NCBI GenBank assembly: GCA_900554175.1
Contig: USGK01000009.1
Span: 1-55,610, forward strand
From: an uncultured Clostridium sp.
GTDB taxonomy: Bacteria > Bacillota > Clostridia > TANB77 > CAG-508
Reading direction: 5' to 3'
Length of the DNA: 55,610 nucleotides
Shown here one piece after another: positions 33,890 through 42,457 of the stretch. Each line of letters begins with the position of its first letter. The first letter of the stretch is position 1. The translations under genes were made by a program, and so were the position numbers. Below the pieces are notes generated by a model. That model worked only from the letters and a program-made list of their open reading frames with translations. It made no database searches and was not told where the DNA came from.

Positions 33890-35371
33890 TTAGCCTTTCT
33901 TATTCATTTGATTTATTATTTCTTTAACTATTATCCTTTCGTCAAAAGGATGTTTAATTCCATTTATCTCTTGATATGGCTCATGACCTTTTCCAGCCAA
34001 AACAACAATATCTGATTTGCTAGCAATTTTTATTGCTTTTTTTATAGCTTCTGTTCTATCAACTATTTTTTCATATTTTCCATTTGTATTTTTGATTCCT
34101 TCTTCTATCTGATTAACTATTTCCTCTGGATTTTCTGTTCTCGGATTATCTGAAGTAATAATAGTATAATCTGCTATCTTCCCAGAGATTTCACCCATTA
34201 AAGGTCTTTTTCTTGTATCTCTGTCTCCTCCACATCCAAATACCGAAATCACTCTTCCCTTTGTGTAACTCTTAACAGCTGACAAAATATTTTGCAAACT
34301 CTCTGGTGAATGAGCATAATCAATCATAATTGGTATTTCTAACTTATTTTCTACCATTTCAGATCTTCCTGGAACCTTTATATTTAATAATGCTTCTTTT
34401 ATATCTTCTGAACCTATTCCAAATGTTTTGCATACACAAATTGCTGCTAAAGCATTATATACCGTAAATCTTCCTGGAATATCTATTTTTATACGTTCAT
34501 TTCTTTCAGATAATTTAAATTTAAAATCTACAAAAGAATTAGTAACCGTAATATCTTTTGCCAAGAATTTTCCATAATTATCTATTCCATATCCTTCAAT
34601 ATCACTTTCTGGAAATAAACTTGGTATCTTTGCTCCATATAAATCATCTATATTTGAAAATCCTTTTTTACACATTTTGAACAATTTCAATTTTGATTCA
34701 AAATAATCTTGCATATTTGGATGTTCTTTTTCACTTATATGATCTTCTGAAAAATTTGTAAATACAACTATATCAAAATTGCATCCATCAACTCTATGTA
34801 ATTTTAAGCTCTGTGACGATACTTCCATTACAACATACTCAACGCCATTTTCTTTCATTTCTTGAAAAATTTGTTGAAGTTCTAAACTTTCAGGTGTTGT
34901 TCTATCTGAATTTTGAACTTTTTTCCCATTTATATATGTTGCAATTGTTCCTATTAATCCAACTTTTTTTCCTGCTTTTTCTAGTATTTCTTTTATCATG
35001 AATGTAGTTGTTGTTTTTCCCTTTGTACCTGTAACTCCTATTAATTTAAAGCTATTTGATGGATTATTATAAAAATTACATGATGCAATTGCTAAAAGTT
35101 CTCTATTATTTTTTGACATTATAATAGTTACATTTTCAGGAATATTTATTTCTTTCACATTAAAACCTTCTTCAACAGCTATAGCTGTTGCACCATTATT
35201 GATTGCATCATTTATAAATTTATGACCATCAACCGAAAATCCCTTTATTGCAACAAATAGATCGTTGTTTTTTACTTTACTCGAATTACTTTCTATTCCA
35301 CTTATATCTATATCTAAATTACCTTTTGCTTTTAGGCCTTCTAGACCAACTAATATATTTTTTAATTTCAT
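33890..35371 (-). CDS. murE: UDP-MurNAc-tripeptide synthetase MurE (mDAP type)
   Basis: MurE adds the third residue of the stem peptide. The Mur-ligase P-loop is GVTGTKGKTTTTFM, with HSPESL and the substrate-specificity motif DNPR in TSDNPRTENPEE, which marks meso-diaminopimelate rather than lysine. I start it at ATG 35369-35371 (GGAAAGGA upstream); a 15-residue upstream extension lacks a binding site. That gives 493 residues. First gene of the mur operon. murD and murF do not follow, unlike the classical dcw cluster. Confidence 0.96.
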   Translation of the reverse strand: MKLKNILVGLEGLKAKGNLDIDISGIESNSSKVKNNDLFVAIKGFSVDGHKFINDAINNGATAIAVEEGFNVKEINIPENVTIIMSKNNRELLAIASCNFYNNPSNSFKLIGVTGTKGKTTTTFMIKEILEKAGKKVGLIGTIATYINGKKVQNSDRTTPESLELQQIFQEMKENGVEYVVMEVSSQSLKLHRVDGCNFDIVVFTNFSEDHISEKEHPNMQDYFESKLKLFKMCKKGFSNIDDLYGAKIPSLFPESDIEGYGIDNYGKFLAKDITVTNSFVDFKFKLSERNERIKIDIPGRFTVYNALAAICVCKTFGIGSEDIKEALLNIKVPGRSEMVENKLEIPIMIDYAHSPESLQNILSAVKSYTKGRVISVFGCGGDRDTRKRPLMGEISGKIADYTIITSDNPRTENPEEIVNQIEEGIKNTNGKYEKIVDRTEAIKKAIKIASKSDIVVLAGKGHEPYQEINGIKHPFDERIIVKEIINQMNKKG

Positions 35372-35575
35372 ACTACTTTTTCCTTTCCGGCTTTTTATTT
35401 TAGTATTATATATCAAAAACGCACTTTTGTATAGTTTTTTTTAAATTTTTCTTTACATTTTTATGATACTAAATAACATTTTATTCGTCCTATAAATTTT
35501 ATTTTAAATTATGTTTAGCATTCAACTCTTTTCTATAACTAATTTTTTAATAATAAATAAAATTTTTTAAATATC

Positions 35576-35604
35576 TTGCGTATTTTATTTTTATGATATA
35601 AAAT
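35576..35604 (+). promoter_or_regulatory. Probable promoter of the 56-aa gene
   Basis: TTGCGT (35576-35581) and TAAAAT (35599-35604) are 17 bases apart, 25 bases before the start codon. Confidence 0.5.
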
Positions 35605-35629
35605 ATGTAAAAAAAACGGAGGTTTTTAT

Positions 35630-35800
35630 ATGGCTGATAATTCAAAAAAAGATGAAAAAAAAGATATGGAAGTTATCCAAGGTGATGGAAAAGATCTAGA
35701 CATTTCTCCTGTTTATGACCATGTAATTATGGACAAGCCTTTAACATCTAAAACTGGAAAAAAAATAATTATTCCTAAAGAAAAAAAGAACAAGAAGTAG
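35630..35800 (+). CDS. Small charged protein, 56 aa
   Basis: This short gene has a strong ACGGAGG binding site, its own promoter and a hairpin terminator, so it looks real. The protein starts MADNSKKDEKKDMEV and has a less charged middle (DISPVYDHVIMDKPLTSKTG), then IIIPKEKKNKK. There is no membrane segment, cysteine or known motif. It sits between murE and spoIIE on the opposite strand. I do not recognise the family; it may be a conserved clostridial small protein. Confidence 0.65.
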   Translation: MADNSKKDEKKDMEVIQGDGKDLDISPVYDHVIMDKPLTSKTGKKIIIPKEKKNKK

Positions 35801-35826
35801 AAAACTCTACTTCTTATTCTTTTATT
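35792..35826. terminator. Bidirectional terminator between the 56-aa gene and spoIIE
   Basis: A 10-bp stem (35792-35801 with 35806-35815, AAGAAGTAGA type) overlaps the stop codon of the 56-aa gene and has T-rich sequence on both strands, ending at the spoIIE stop codon. Confidence 0.85.
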
Positions 35827-38260
35827 TATGTATAAACTTAAAGGTAACAACACTCATATCATCTTTTGCTTTTCCAAAATTATTATCTATTGCCTCATTT
35901 AATATGATATCAGCAATCTTTTGAGGATTGGTATTTTCCATATCTTCTAATAAATATTTGACCCATAACTCCTTGTTTTTATATTCAACATTAGAGTCAA
36001 TTATTCCATCTGTGCACATAACAATAATCTCTTCATTTTCTATATCCTTATCAAATATTTCAGCTTTCATATCTTTCAAAATTCCAGCTGGTAAAGCTAA
36101 TGACTTTATAATCTGTACCTTTTTATTATCTTTTACATATGTAGGACACGCTCCACTTTTTATAAATTCAACGTTTCCTTTATATAAATCTACTATTACA
36201 ATATCTAATGTTGCAAAAACATCATCAGATACGTTTATTAAACTTGAATTTATTAAATCTATAGAGGTATTTTTTTCAAATCCGGAATCTAAAAGTCTCT
36301 TTAACATCTTTATAACTATTTGACTACTTTTTCTAGCTTCAATTCCTGATCCCATTCCATCACTTAATGCAATAAGATATTTTCCGTCTTTTAACCTTAT
36401 TTTTAATATACTATCACCAGAAATATTATTATTATTTTTTGTTTTAACTGCCTGACCAATTTCTATTAAAAATTTATCATCAGAAATGCATATATATTTT
36501 CTCATTTTTTCACTCTTTAGATTTTCTTGTGAAGTAATTAGTATTTTTTCTTTTAAGACTTTAGTTAAAATTTCTTCTATTATCTTCTCTTTATCTTTTA
36601 TTTTAATATCATCTAAATATAACTCTACAACAAATCTTCTACTTGAATCCTTCTTAATAGTAATTTCTTGTGTTAAAATCTCTTTTTGTTTTAATAGAAA
36701 AATTATTTGTTTTCTCTCATCGTCATAGTCTTCATTTTCTACCGTTTCTTTTCTCAAATCTTCTGCAATATTGAAAATTGCTTTTGATACTCCATTTAAC
36801 TGGTTTTCTATATTCTTCTTTTCTTCTTTTAATTTACTATCCCAAATAAAATTCAACTTTCCAATTTTATATGCAGAATTTATAGCCTCTACCATTTTCT
36901 TTAAATCTTTTCGAGTTTCACTATTTTCTTCTTTAAAATCCATTAGATAATTATTATCTTCAGCTAATATCTGTATTAGGTCATTTTCATTTATTTCTTG
37001 TTTATCTAGTAACAAATCAAAAACTGCATTTACATTTTTTCCTTCAACATCTGAAATATAATCGTATAAAATATTATCTTCCAAATTTTCTAAATTGTTT
37101 AATAATTCAGCTATAAATGTTTGTTTATTTTTTTCCTGTATATCTCGTTCTTCTAATTTAGTTGCCGCAACACTTTTATATGTATTTGCAATATCTTCTA
37201 CGGCTTTAGATACATTACTTAATTTATCAGCTGCATCCTCACTTCTGTTTAATCCTCTATTTCTCGCAACTGGTAAAAACTTATCTTTTGTTGTTAACTC
37301 TTCTATACTTATATTTATATTTCTTGGAACGACAAGCAATCCAATTCCTGCTATCAATATTTCTCTAAATAATATTAAATTATGTATTCCACCATTTGAC
37401 GCATAAGATAAAATTACATTTCCAAAAATGAACCCAACTATTACTCCCGGTCTGCCCAATTTATTTAATGCACCTGCAATCATGCCAGAAAGAGCATAGG
37501 CTGCAATAACCTCAGGACTATTATTCGCAATTATTCCTAATGTGACTCCAATCGTTACTCCAGATGATGTACCTACCAATATACCATTTTTCCAACCTAA
37601 TAATAATACTATAAATATAGAGAGAACATTTTTTACTGAAAAACCAAAAACTTTAAATTCTCCTAAAGCACATAGTGAAATTGCAATTAGTAAACTTGTA
37701 CCAATTACTTCTTCAATTGAAAAAGCTCTCTTTTGTGTAAAATTAATTAATATGTTTATTGCATTAACAAAAACCTTATAGAAAATATAGGTTATTATTG
37801 TAAATGAAATTGTAACCAAAATGTCATACAATATAAAATTTGTAAATATAATTTTTAATATATTTACTATTAAACATGAAACTACAATTCTTCTTCCTAA
37901 TCTTATTTTTTCATTTTTTTCTATATCATTATAAATAGGCTGTTTTACTAAAAAACTTGCAAAAAATAACAATAATGTAACTATATATATCGCAATACTT
38001 GAAGTTCCACTAGTAATAGCATTACCAACTAACCCTATAACAATTACCCCAACAACAGGAATCTCTGAGGCAGCTGTTGCTGCAACCAAAGATAAACTAA
38101 ATGGCGACACATCATGTCCCATAGAAACCTGTGATGCCATAAATGTTACCACATATAACATTATGTATTTAGGAGAAAACACATTGGCTAATATACTTTT
38201 TTTACCTTTTGTTTCTTCTTTTGTATTTTTAAATATCTTGTCTTGTATGCTTCGAAACAT
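35822..38260 (-). CDS. spoIIE: Stage II sporulation protein E (SpoIIE phosphatase)
   Basis: SpoIIE dephosphorylates the anti-anti-sigma factor SpoIIAA to release sigma-F in the forespore, and helps place the polar septum. The 812-residue protein has about ten membrane segments in residues 30-315, a coiled central domain (about 340-590) and a C-terminal PP2C phosphatase (about 590-812) with SGDS at 614-617, SDGMGSG at 633-639, CTDGI at 749-753 and DDMSV at 800-804. Size and order match B. subtilis SpoIIE. It is the clearest evidence for endospore formation. Confidence 0.96.
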   Translation of the reverse strand: MFRSIQDKIFKNTKEETKGKKSILANVFSPKYIMLYVVTFMASQVSMGHDVSPFSLSLVAATAASEIPVVGVIVIGLVGNAITSGTSSIAIYIVTLLLFFASFLVKQPIYNDIEKNEKIRLGRRIVVSCLIVNILKIIFTNFILYDILVTISFTIITYIFYKVFVNAINILINFTQKRAFSIEEVIGTSLLIAISLCALGEFKVFGFSVKNVLSIFIVLLLGWKNGILVGTSSGVTIGVTLGIIANNSPEVIAAYALSGMIAGALNKLGRPGVIVGFIFGNVILSYASNGGIHNLILFREILIAGIGLLVVPRNINISIEELTTKDKFLPVARNRGLNRSEDAADKLSNVSKAVEDIANTYKSVAATKLEERDIQEKNKQTFIAELLNNLENLEDNILYDYISDVEGKNVNAVFDLLLDKQEINENDLIQILAEDNNYLMDFKEENSETRKDLKKMVEAINSAYKIGKLNFIWDSKLKEEKKNIENQLNGVSKAIFNIAEDLRKETVENEDYDDERKQIIFLLKQKEILTQEITIKKDSSRRFVVELYLDDIKIKDKEKIIEEILTKVLKEKILITSQENLKSEKMRKYICISDDKFLIEIGQAVKTKNNNNISGDSILKIRLKDGKYLIALSDGMGSGIEARKSSQIVIKMLKRLLDSGFEKNTSIDLINSSLINVSDDVFATLDIVIVDLYKGNVEFIKSGACPTYVKDNKKVQIIKSLALPAGILKDMKAEIFDKDIENEEIIVMCTDGIIDSNVEYKNKELWVKYLLEDMENTNPQKIADIILNEAIDNNFGKAKDDMSVVTFKFIHK

Positions 38261-38289
38261 TTCTTACCACCTCTTCTTTTTTTAATAAC

Positions 38290-38322
38290 ATTTTACTCTT
38301 TGTCTTTTGATTTTTTTGTCTT
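38290..38322 (-). promoter_or_regulatory. Candidate spoIIE promoter with 21-base spacer
   Basis: On the minus strand AAGACA (38317-38322) and TAAAAT (38290-38295) are 21 bases apart, ending 29 bases before spoIIE. In B. subtilis the Spo0A-activated spoIIE promoter also has an unusually long spacer. The region is AT-rich, so a chance match is possible. Confidence 0.35.
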
Positions 38323-38452
38323 TTTTAGTATGTTAGTTAAAAAAAGTTTTCTACATATATCGCCTTTTTTATATTACCAACTTTTACTTTGTTCTTTTTT
38401 TTTATTTATTTTATTATATTTAGTCGAAAAATACAAGTTTTATTAAATTATT

Positions 38453-40540
38453 TTATTTTTTCTTATTAGTTTTTGTCGTCTTTTTCTTCTTGGTTGTTTT
38501 TTTCTCTGATTTTATGCCTGATCTTGTTTTCGATTCTGATTTTTCATTTTTTTCAGGAGTCCATACTTCCCCTACTTTAGGTTTATTCCACGAAATATAA
38601 TTACATTTATCTGGTCCATTTTCACATACATAAAATTTCTTTCCTCTTCTTGTCTTTTTTTCAATTACTCTTGCATTACATACTGGACATGGTATATCAA
38701 TATAATTTACAATAGCTTTAACATTTTTGCATTCCGGATAACCGGGACATGCCAAAAATTTTCCAAATCTTCCAAATTTATATACCATTTTTCTTCCACA
38801 TTTCTCACAAATTACATCTGACTCTTCTTCAACTAATTCAACATGCTCTAATTCTTTTTCAACCTTCTCTACTTCTTTAATAAATGGTCCATAAAATTCT
38901 CTTATTACTTGTTTCCATTTTTCTTTACCATTAGCTATTTTATCAAATCTTGATTCGATGTTAGCTGTAAATTCCACATTTACTACATCTCCAAAATTTT
39001 CTACCAAAAGCTTATTTACTATTCTACCTAATTCTGTTGGAAGAAGTTGTTTTTTTTCTTTTTCTATATATCGTCTTTCTAAAATCGTTGTAATTGTAGG
39101 TGAATATGTACTTGGTCTTCCTATACCTTTTTCTTCAAGAGCCTTAACCAAACTTGCTTCAGTATATCTAGCAGGTGGCTCCGTAAAACTCTGTTTAGGA
39201 TTTATTTTATTTTGTCTTACTTCTTCATTTTCAGATAAATCTGGAAGCATTCCTTCCTCTTCTTTTTTCTCTGTATCTGTTCCCTCTATATATAAAGTCA
39301 TAAATCCTTTAAATTTTATGTTTTGACCATTTGCTTTGAACTCATAATCATTTGCTTCAATCGAAACCTGAACTGTATCAAAAACTGCTGATGCCATTTG
39401 GCTCGCCATAAATCTGTTATATATAAGTTTATATAATTTGTATTGATCATTACTTAAATATTCTTTTATTTCATCTGGTATTAAATCGATATGAGCTGGT
39501 CTTATTGCTTCATGTGCATCTTGAGCATCTTTACTTTTTTTAAAATATCTATTTTCATAATATTTATCACCATATGTTTTTAGTATTTGCTCTTTTGCCG
39601 CAATTCTCGCTTCTTCTGATATTCTTGTTGAATCAGTTCTCATATATGTAATTAATCCTGTGTGTCCATTTGGGAGTTTTATACCTTCATATAATCCCTG
39701 TGCAATTGACATAGTCTTTTTTAATGAAAAATTTATTTTTCTCGAGGCTTCTTGTTGCATTGTACTTGTCGTAAAAGGTGGTGCTGGATTTCTCTTTTTT
39801 TCTGATTTTTTTACTTCCTTTACTATATATTTAGCATTTTTTAAATCTTCTAAAATCTTGTCTGATTCTTCTTTAGAATGAATATTTATTTTTTCTCCGT
39901 TTTTGTTTACAAGTTTTGCTTCAAATATTTTCTTTTCTTTTCCTTCCTGTAATTCTACATAAATATTCCAATATTCTTCTGGTATAAAATTTTCTATTTC
40001 TTCTTCTTTATCTACAATTAATTTTACCGCCACAGATTGAACACGTCCTGCAGATAATCCTCTTTTTACTTTTTTCCATAATACTGGACTTATTTTATAT
40101 CCTACTATCCTATCTAATACTCTTCTTGCTTGTTGAGCATCAACTAGATTTAAGTCAATTTCTCTAGAGTTCTTCATAGCTTTTTGCACAGCAGTTTTTG
40201 TTATTTCGTTAAATGTTACTCTAGTTATTTTTTCTCTATCCACATCTAGCAAATTTGACAAGTGCCATGCTATTGCTTCTCCCTCCCTATCTGGGTCGGT
40301 TGCTAAATATATTTTTTTTGTATCTTTTGCATCCTTTTTTAGAGATTTTATTAAATCTCCTTTTCCTCTTATGTTTATATATTGTGGTTCAAAATCATTT
40401 TCTATATCAATTCCCAATTTAGATTTGGGTAAATCTCTTATATGTCCCATTGAAGCAACTACCTTTGTACTTCCACCTAGAAATTTTTTTATTGTACTTG
40501 CTTTTGCCGGTGATTCCACTATTATTAGCTTATCTGACAT
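38453..40540 (-). CDS. topA: DNA topoisomerase I
   Basis: This type IA enzyme relaxes negative supercoils. The 695-residue protein has the Toprim domain (IIVESPAKASTIKKFLG, acidic DPDREGE at 82-88), the active-site Y299 in GLITYMRTDSTRISEEA, and two C-terminal zinc ribbons: CEKCGRKM...CPGYPEC and CPVCNARV...CENGPDKC. A lysine-rich tail follows. Start at ATG with AAAGGAG upstream. It stands alone, with the 40672-40710 terminator separating it from the upstream gene. Confidence 0.97.
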   Translation of the reverse strand: MSDKLIIVESPAKASTIKKFLGGSTKVVASMGHIRDLPKSKLGIDIENDFEPQYINIRGKGDLIKSLKKDAKDTKKIYLATDPDREGEAIAWHLSNLLDVDREKITRVTFNEITKTAVQKAMKNSREIDLNLVDAQQARRVLDRIVGYKISPVLWKKVKRGLSAGRVQSVAVKLIVDKEEEIENFIPEEYWNIYVELQEGKEKKIFEAKLVNKNGEKINIHSKEESDKILEDLKNAKYIVKEVKKSEKKRNPAPPFTTSTMQQEASRKINFSLKKTMSIAQGLYEGIKLPNGHTGLITYMRTDSTRISEEARIAAKEQILKTYGDKYYENRYFKKSKDAQDAHEAIRPAHIDLIPDEIKEYLSNDQYKLYKLIYNRFMASQMASAVFDTVQVSIEANDYEFKANGQNIKFKGFMTLYIEGTDTEKKEEEGMLPDLSENEEVRQNKINPKQSFTEPPARYTEASLVKALEEKGIGRPSTYSPTITTILERRYIEKEKKQLLPTELGRIVNKLLVENFGDVVNVEFTANIESRFDKIANGKEKWKQVIREFYGPFIKEVEKVEKELEHVELVEEESDVICEKCGRKMVYKFGRFGKFLACPGYPECKNVKAIVNYIDIPCPVCNARVIEKKTRRGKKFYVCENGPDKCNYISWNKPKVGEVWTPEKNEKSESKTRSGIKSEKKTTKKKKTTKTNKKK

Positions 40541-40671
40541 AATTAGCTCCTTTCTCTTATAGAATTTGGCTTTATAGATTATATATACATTTTTTTAAAA
40601 AGTCAACTAAAGTCTTCAAATTTTGTATGCTTTTGCACTGACAAAAAAGAACTGCTCACTTGAAATAAAAC

Positions 40672-40710
40672 ACAAAAAAAAGGATAGTTCCCTTTCTTTT
40701 CTATCCTTTA
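40672..40710 (-). terminator. Terminator after the DUF6514-like gene
   Basis: AAAGGATAG and CTATCCTTT (40679-40687 and 40701-40709) form a 9-bp stem followed on the minus strand by a run of eight T residues. Confidence 0.85.
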
Positions 40711-40737
40711 GCTATTTTCAATATTTCTTTTTACTTT

Positions 40738-41034
40738 TTATATTAATTCTCTTAGTACATCTTCTAATCCAATTGGCGTTACTTCATTATTTTTAAGTAA
40801 AGTTAAAATTTGTTTTTCTTTCGCTAAATTATTTGTAATATTATTGCATTCTTTTGTTTCTATCTTAACATTTCCTTCTAAATATTCTTTTTTTATTATT
40901 TTTACTCCGTATTTAGTTTCAACATTTTTTTCTTCTCTTTCGGTTTTATAATATTCTAGCCTTATGGGATAATCTATGCCTTCCTCTTCTAGAAATTTTC
41001 TCTTTATGAAAATCCCACCGAAAAATGTCTTCAA
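40738..41034 (-). CDS. Small DUF6514-like protein, 98 aa
   Basis: I place the start at a TTG (41032-41034) because AAAGGAG lies 6 bases before; upstream in-frame residues overlap that site. The protein has KYGVKIIKKEYLEG near the middle, an acidic/charged N-terminal half, and ends TPIGLEDVLRELI. The pattern of a YGV/IEI strand, a cysteine-asparagine turn (ECNNIT), then a helix and a terminal L..V...L resembles the small Firmicute family DUF6514. Function is unknown. It lies 149 bases downstream of oapA, in the same direction, before a terminator. Confidence 0.6.
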   Translation of the reverse strand: MKTFFGGIFIKRKFLEEEGIDYPIRLEYYKTEREEKNVETKYGVKIIKKEYLEGNVKIETKECNNITNNLAKEKQILTLLKNNEVTPIGLEDVLRELI

Positions 41035-41183
41035 GTGGTTCTCCTTTCCACATCTTAACAACCCGTTCTGTTTAATATACTACATTTTTTATTTTTAATC
41101 AATAGCATTTATAAAAATAATACTTTTTATTTTATAAATAATTTTAATCTATTATTCCTCTTTAGTAACTGCCCTTATTAACT

Positions 41184-41723
41184 TTATTTATTATCTCTGT
41201 CTAATATTAACCCTATCAAATGGATGATCTTAGTTGAATTTTCTTTAGCTATATTCTTGCCTATTGCCTTACCACTTACTGTTAATGCTGCTACTAAAGC
41301 ACTTATTATATATTGAAAAAAATCCGGAAATGGATATGTTTCCGATACTCTAACATAAATCATTGCACTTATTGCACCACTTAGAACTCCACAAATATCT
41401 CCAATAACATCTGCACATATACTTGCAACTTTAGTTGCATTTTTTATTAATTTTATTGACTTTGTCGCTCCACTTGCTTTTTTTGTTGCCTTTGCATGAA
41501 AATCACTTGGTTCAGCAACTGTAACAGCAACACCAATTATATCAAATATTATTCCTAATAATATTACAAATATTAGAATAAAAATTGCAAAAACAATATT
41601 TAATTTTGCGACCCCTTTAGATGATATAAATGATGCCGTTCCTGATAATATAAAGGTTATTATAAATGATTCAATTACCCATTTTATAGGTGATTCTTCT
41701 TTATTATTTCTTTTTGATTGCAT
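41184..41723 (-). CDS. oapA: OLE-associated membrane protein OapA
   Basis: The 179-residue protein has about four hydrophobic segments (roughly 14-34, 42-68, 103-124 and 135-151) and a basic N-terminus. The central block DIIGVAVTVAEPSDFHAKAT and the DVIGDICGVLSGA segment resemble the DUF21/CorB-like family to which OapA belongs. OapA binds OLE RNA at the membrane and takes part in magnesium and alcohol/cold stress responses in Halalkalibacterium. Here it lies directly downstream of a 600-base gene-free, strongly promoted transcript that I read as OLE RNA. Recognition is from family memory and context. Confidence 0.78.
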   Translation of the reverse strand: MQSKRNNKEESPIKWVIESFIITFILSGTASFISSKGVAKLNIVFAIFILIFVILLGIIFDIIGVAVTVAEPSDFHAKATKKASGATKSIKLIKNATKVASICADVIGDICGVLSGAISAMIYVRVSETYPFPDFFQYIISALVAALTVSGKAIGKNIAKENSTKIIHLIGLILDRDNK

Positions 41724-41754
41724 TTTATTTTTAGCCTAAAGCCTTTTCTCTCCT

Positions 41755-42365
41755 TTAAAAATAAAAATAGATGGTCAAAACCTAAGTAAATTTTACGGTT
41801 TAGGTCTGGTTGAATTTCTCTATTTTCTACTATATATTACTACATAGCTGTTTCCATTTAAAGAAAACATCTAATTTATTTAGACACCAGATCGCCACTT
41901 AAATCCGTACCTTAATCCCTAGATTTCTATGTTTTAATATCAAACAAACATTCTAGAAGTTTTCCTTTAACATACTTTAAATTATTATTAGTTTCTTTTG
42001 CAAGTATAATTTCATAATCTATTTTATAAAAATATGGCCAATATTTATTACAAAATATCTAATTAATCCCGATATAATCACTCAAAACAGGCTACCATAT
42101 GTATTTCGTGTCTTGGCACTCAACATAGGTTATACTTAAAAGATTATTTTACTACTAAAGTTTACTTCGTAAATAAAATTTATAAGCCTCCGCGAAATCA
42201 GGGAATCATATATATGCCATTACATACTACCCTAACTTCTTACTTCCTATATGCACACAAAACTGGCATTTTGCGCACACATAAGAAACTTCAACGATGT
42301 GCCCTTTAGTGGATTTTTAGCCCCACCCTCATAATAATAGTATGACTAGAATAATGCACCATCGT
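41755..42365 (-). ncRNA. ole: OLE RNA (ornate, large, extremophilic)
   Basis: This stretch has no sensible ORF yet is far less monotonous than neighbouring spacers. A perfect promoter (42371-42399) predicts a transcript starting near 42364. It would run about 610 bases to a closing stem (AAAATAGA with TCTATTTT) near 41760-41830, followed by T-rich sequence and the ribosome binding site of oapA. Length, orientation and the adjacent oapA match OLE RNA, one of the largest structured bacterial RNAs. A G-rich block (GAGGGTGGGGC) lies near the 5' end. The exact ends are estimates. Confidence 0.75.
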
Positions 42366-42370
42366 TTTGT

Positions 42371-42399
42371 ATTATAACATTATTTCCAATATTTGTCAA
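42371..42399 (-). promoter_or_regulatory. Consensus promoter of the OLE RNA
   Basis: A full TTGACA (42394-42399) and full TATAAT (42371-42376) with a 17-base spacer on the minus strand. It is the only promoter in the window that I found with both hexamers perfect and optimal spacing, pointing to a highly expressed RNA. Confidence 0.9.
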
Positions 42400-42457
42400 A
42401 AAATATTCTCTCTTTGATTCTCATCTTTTAAACTTTAATTATGGAAATTTCCAGTTT

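Noticed and set aside
41724..42370. RNase P RNA, tmRNA or SRP RNA in the gene-free stretch
   Set aside because: I see no tRNA-like ends or tag ORF for tmRNA and no recognisable RNase P core; position beside oapA and the length favour OLE RNA.
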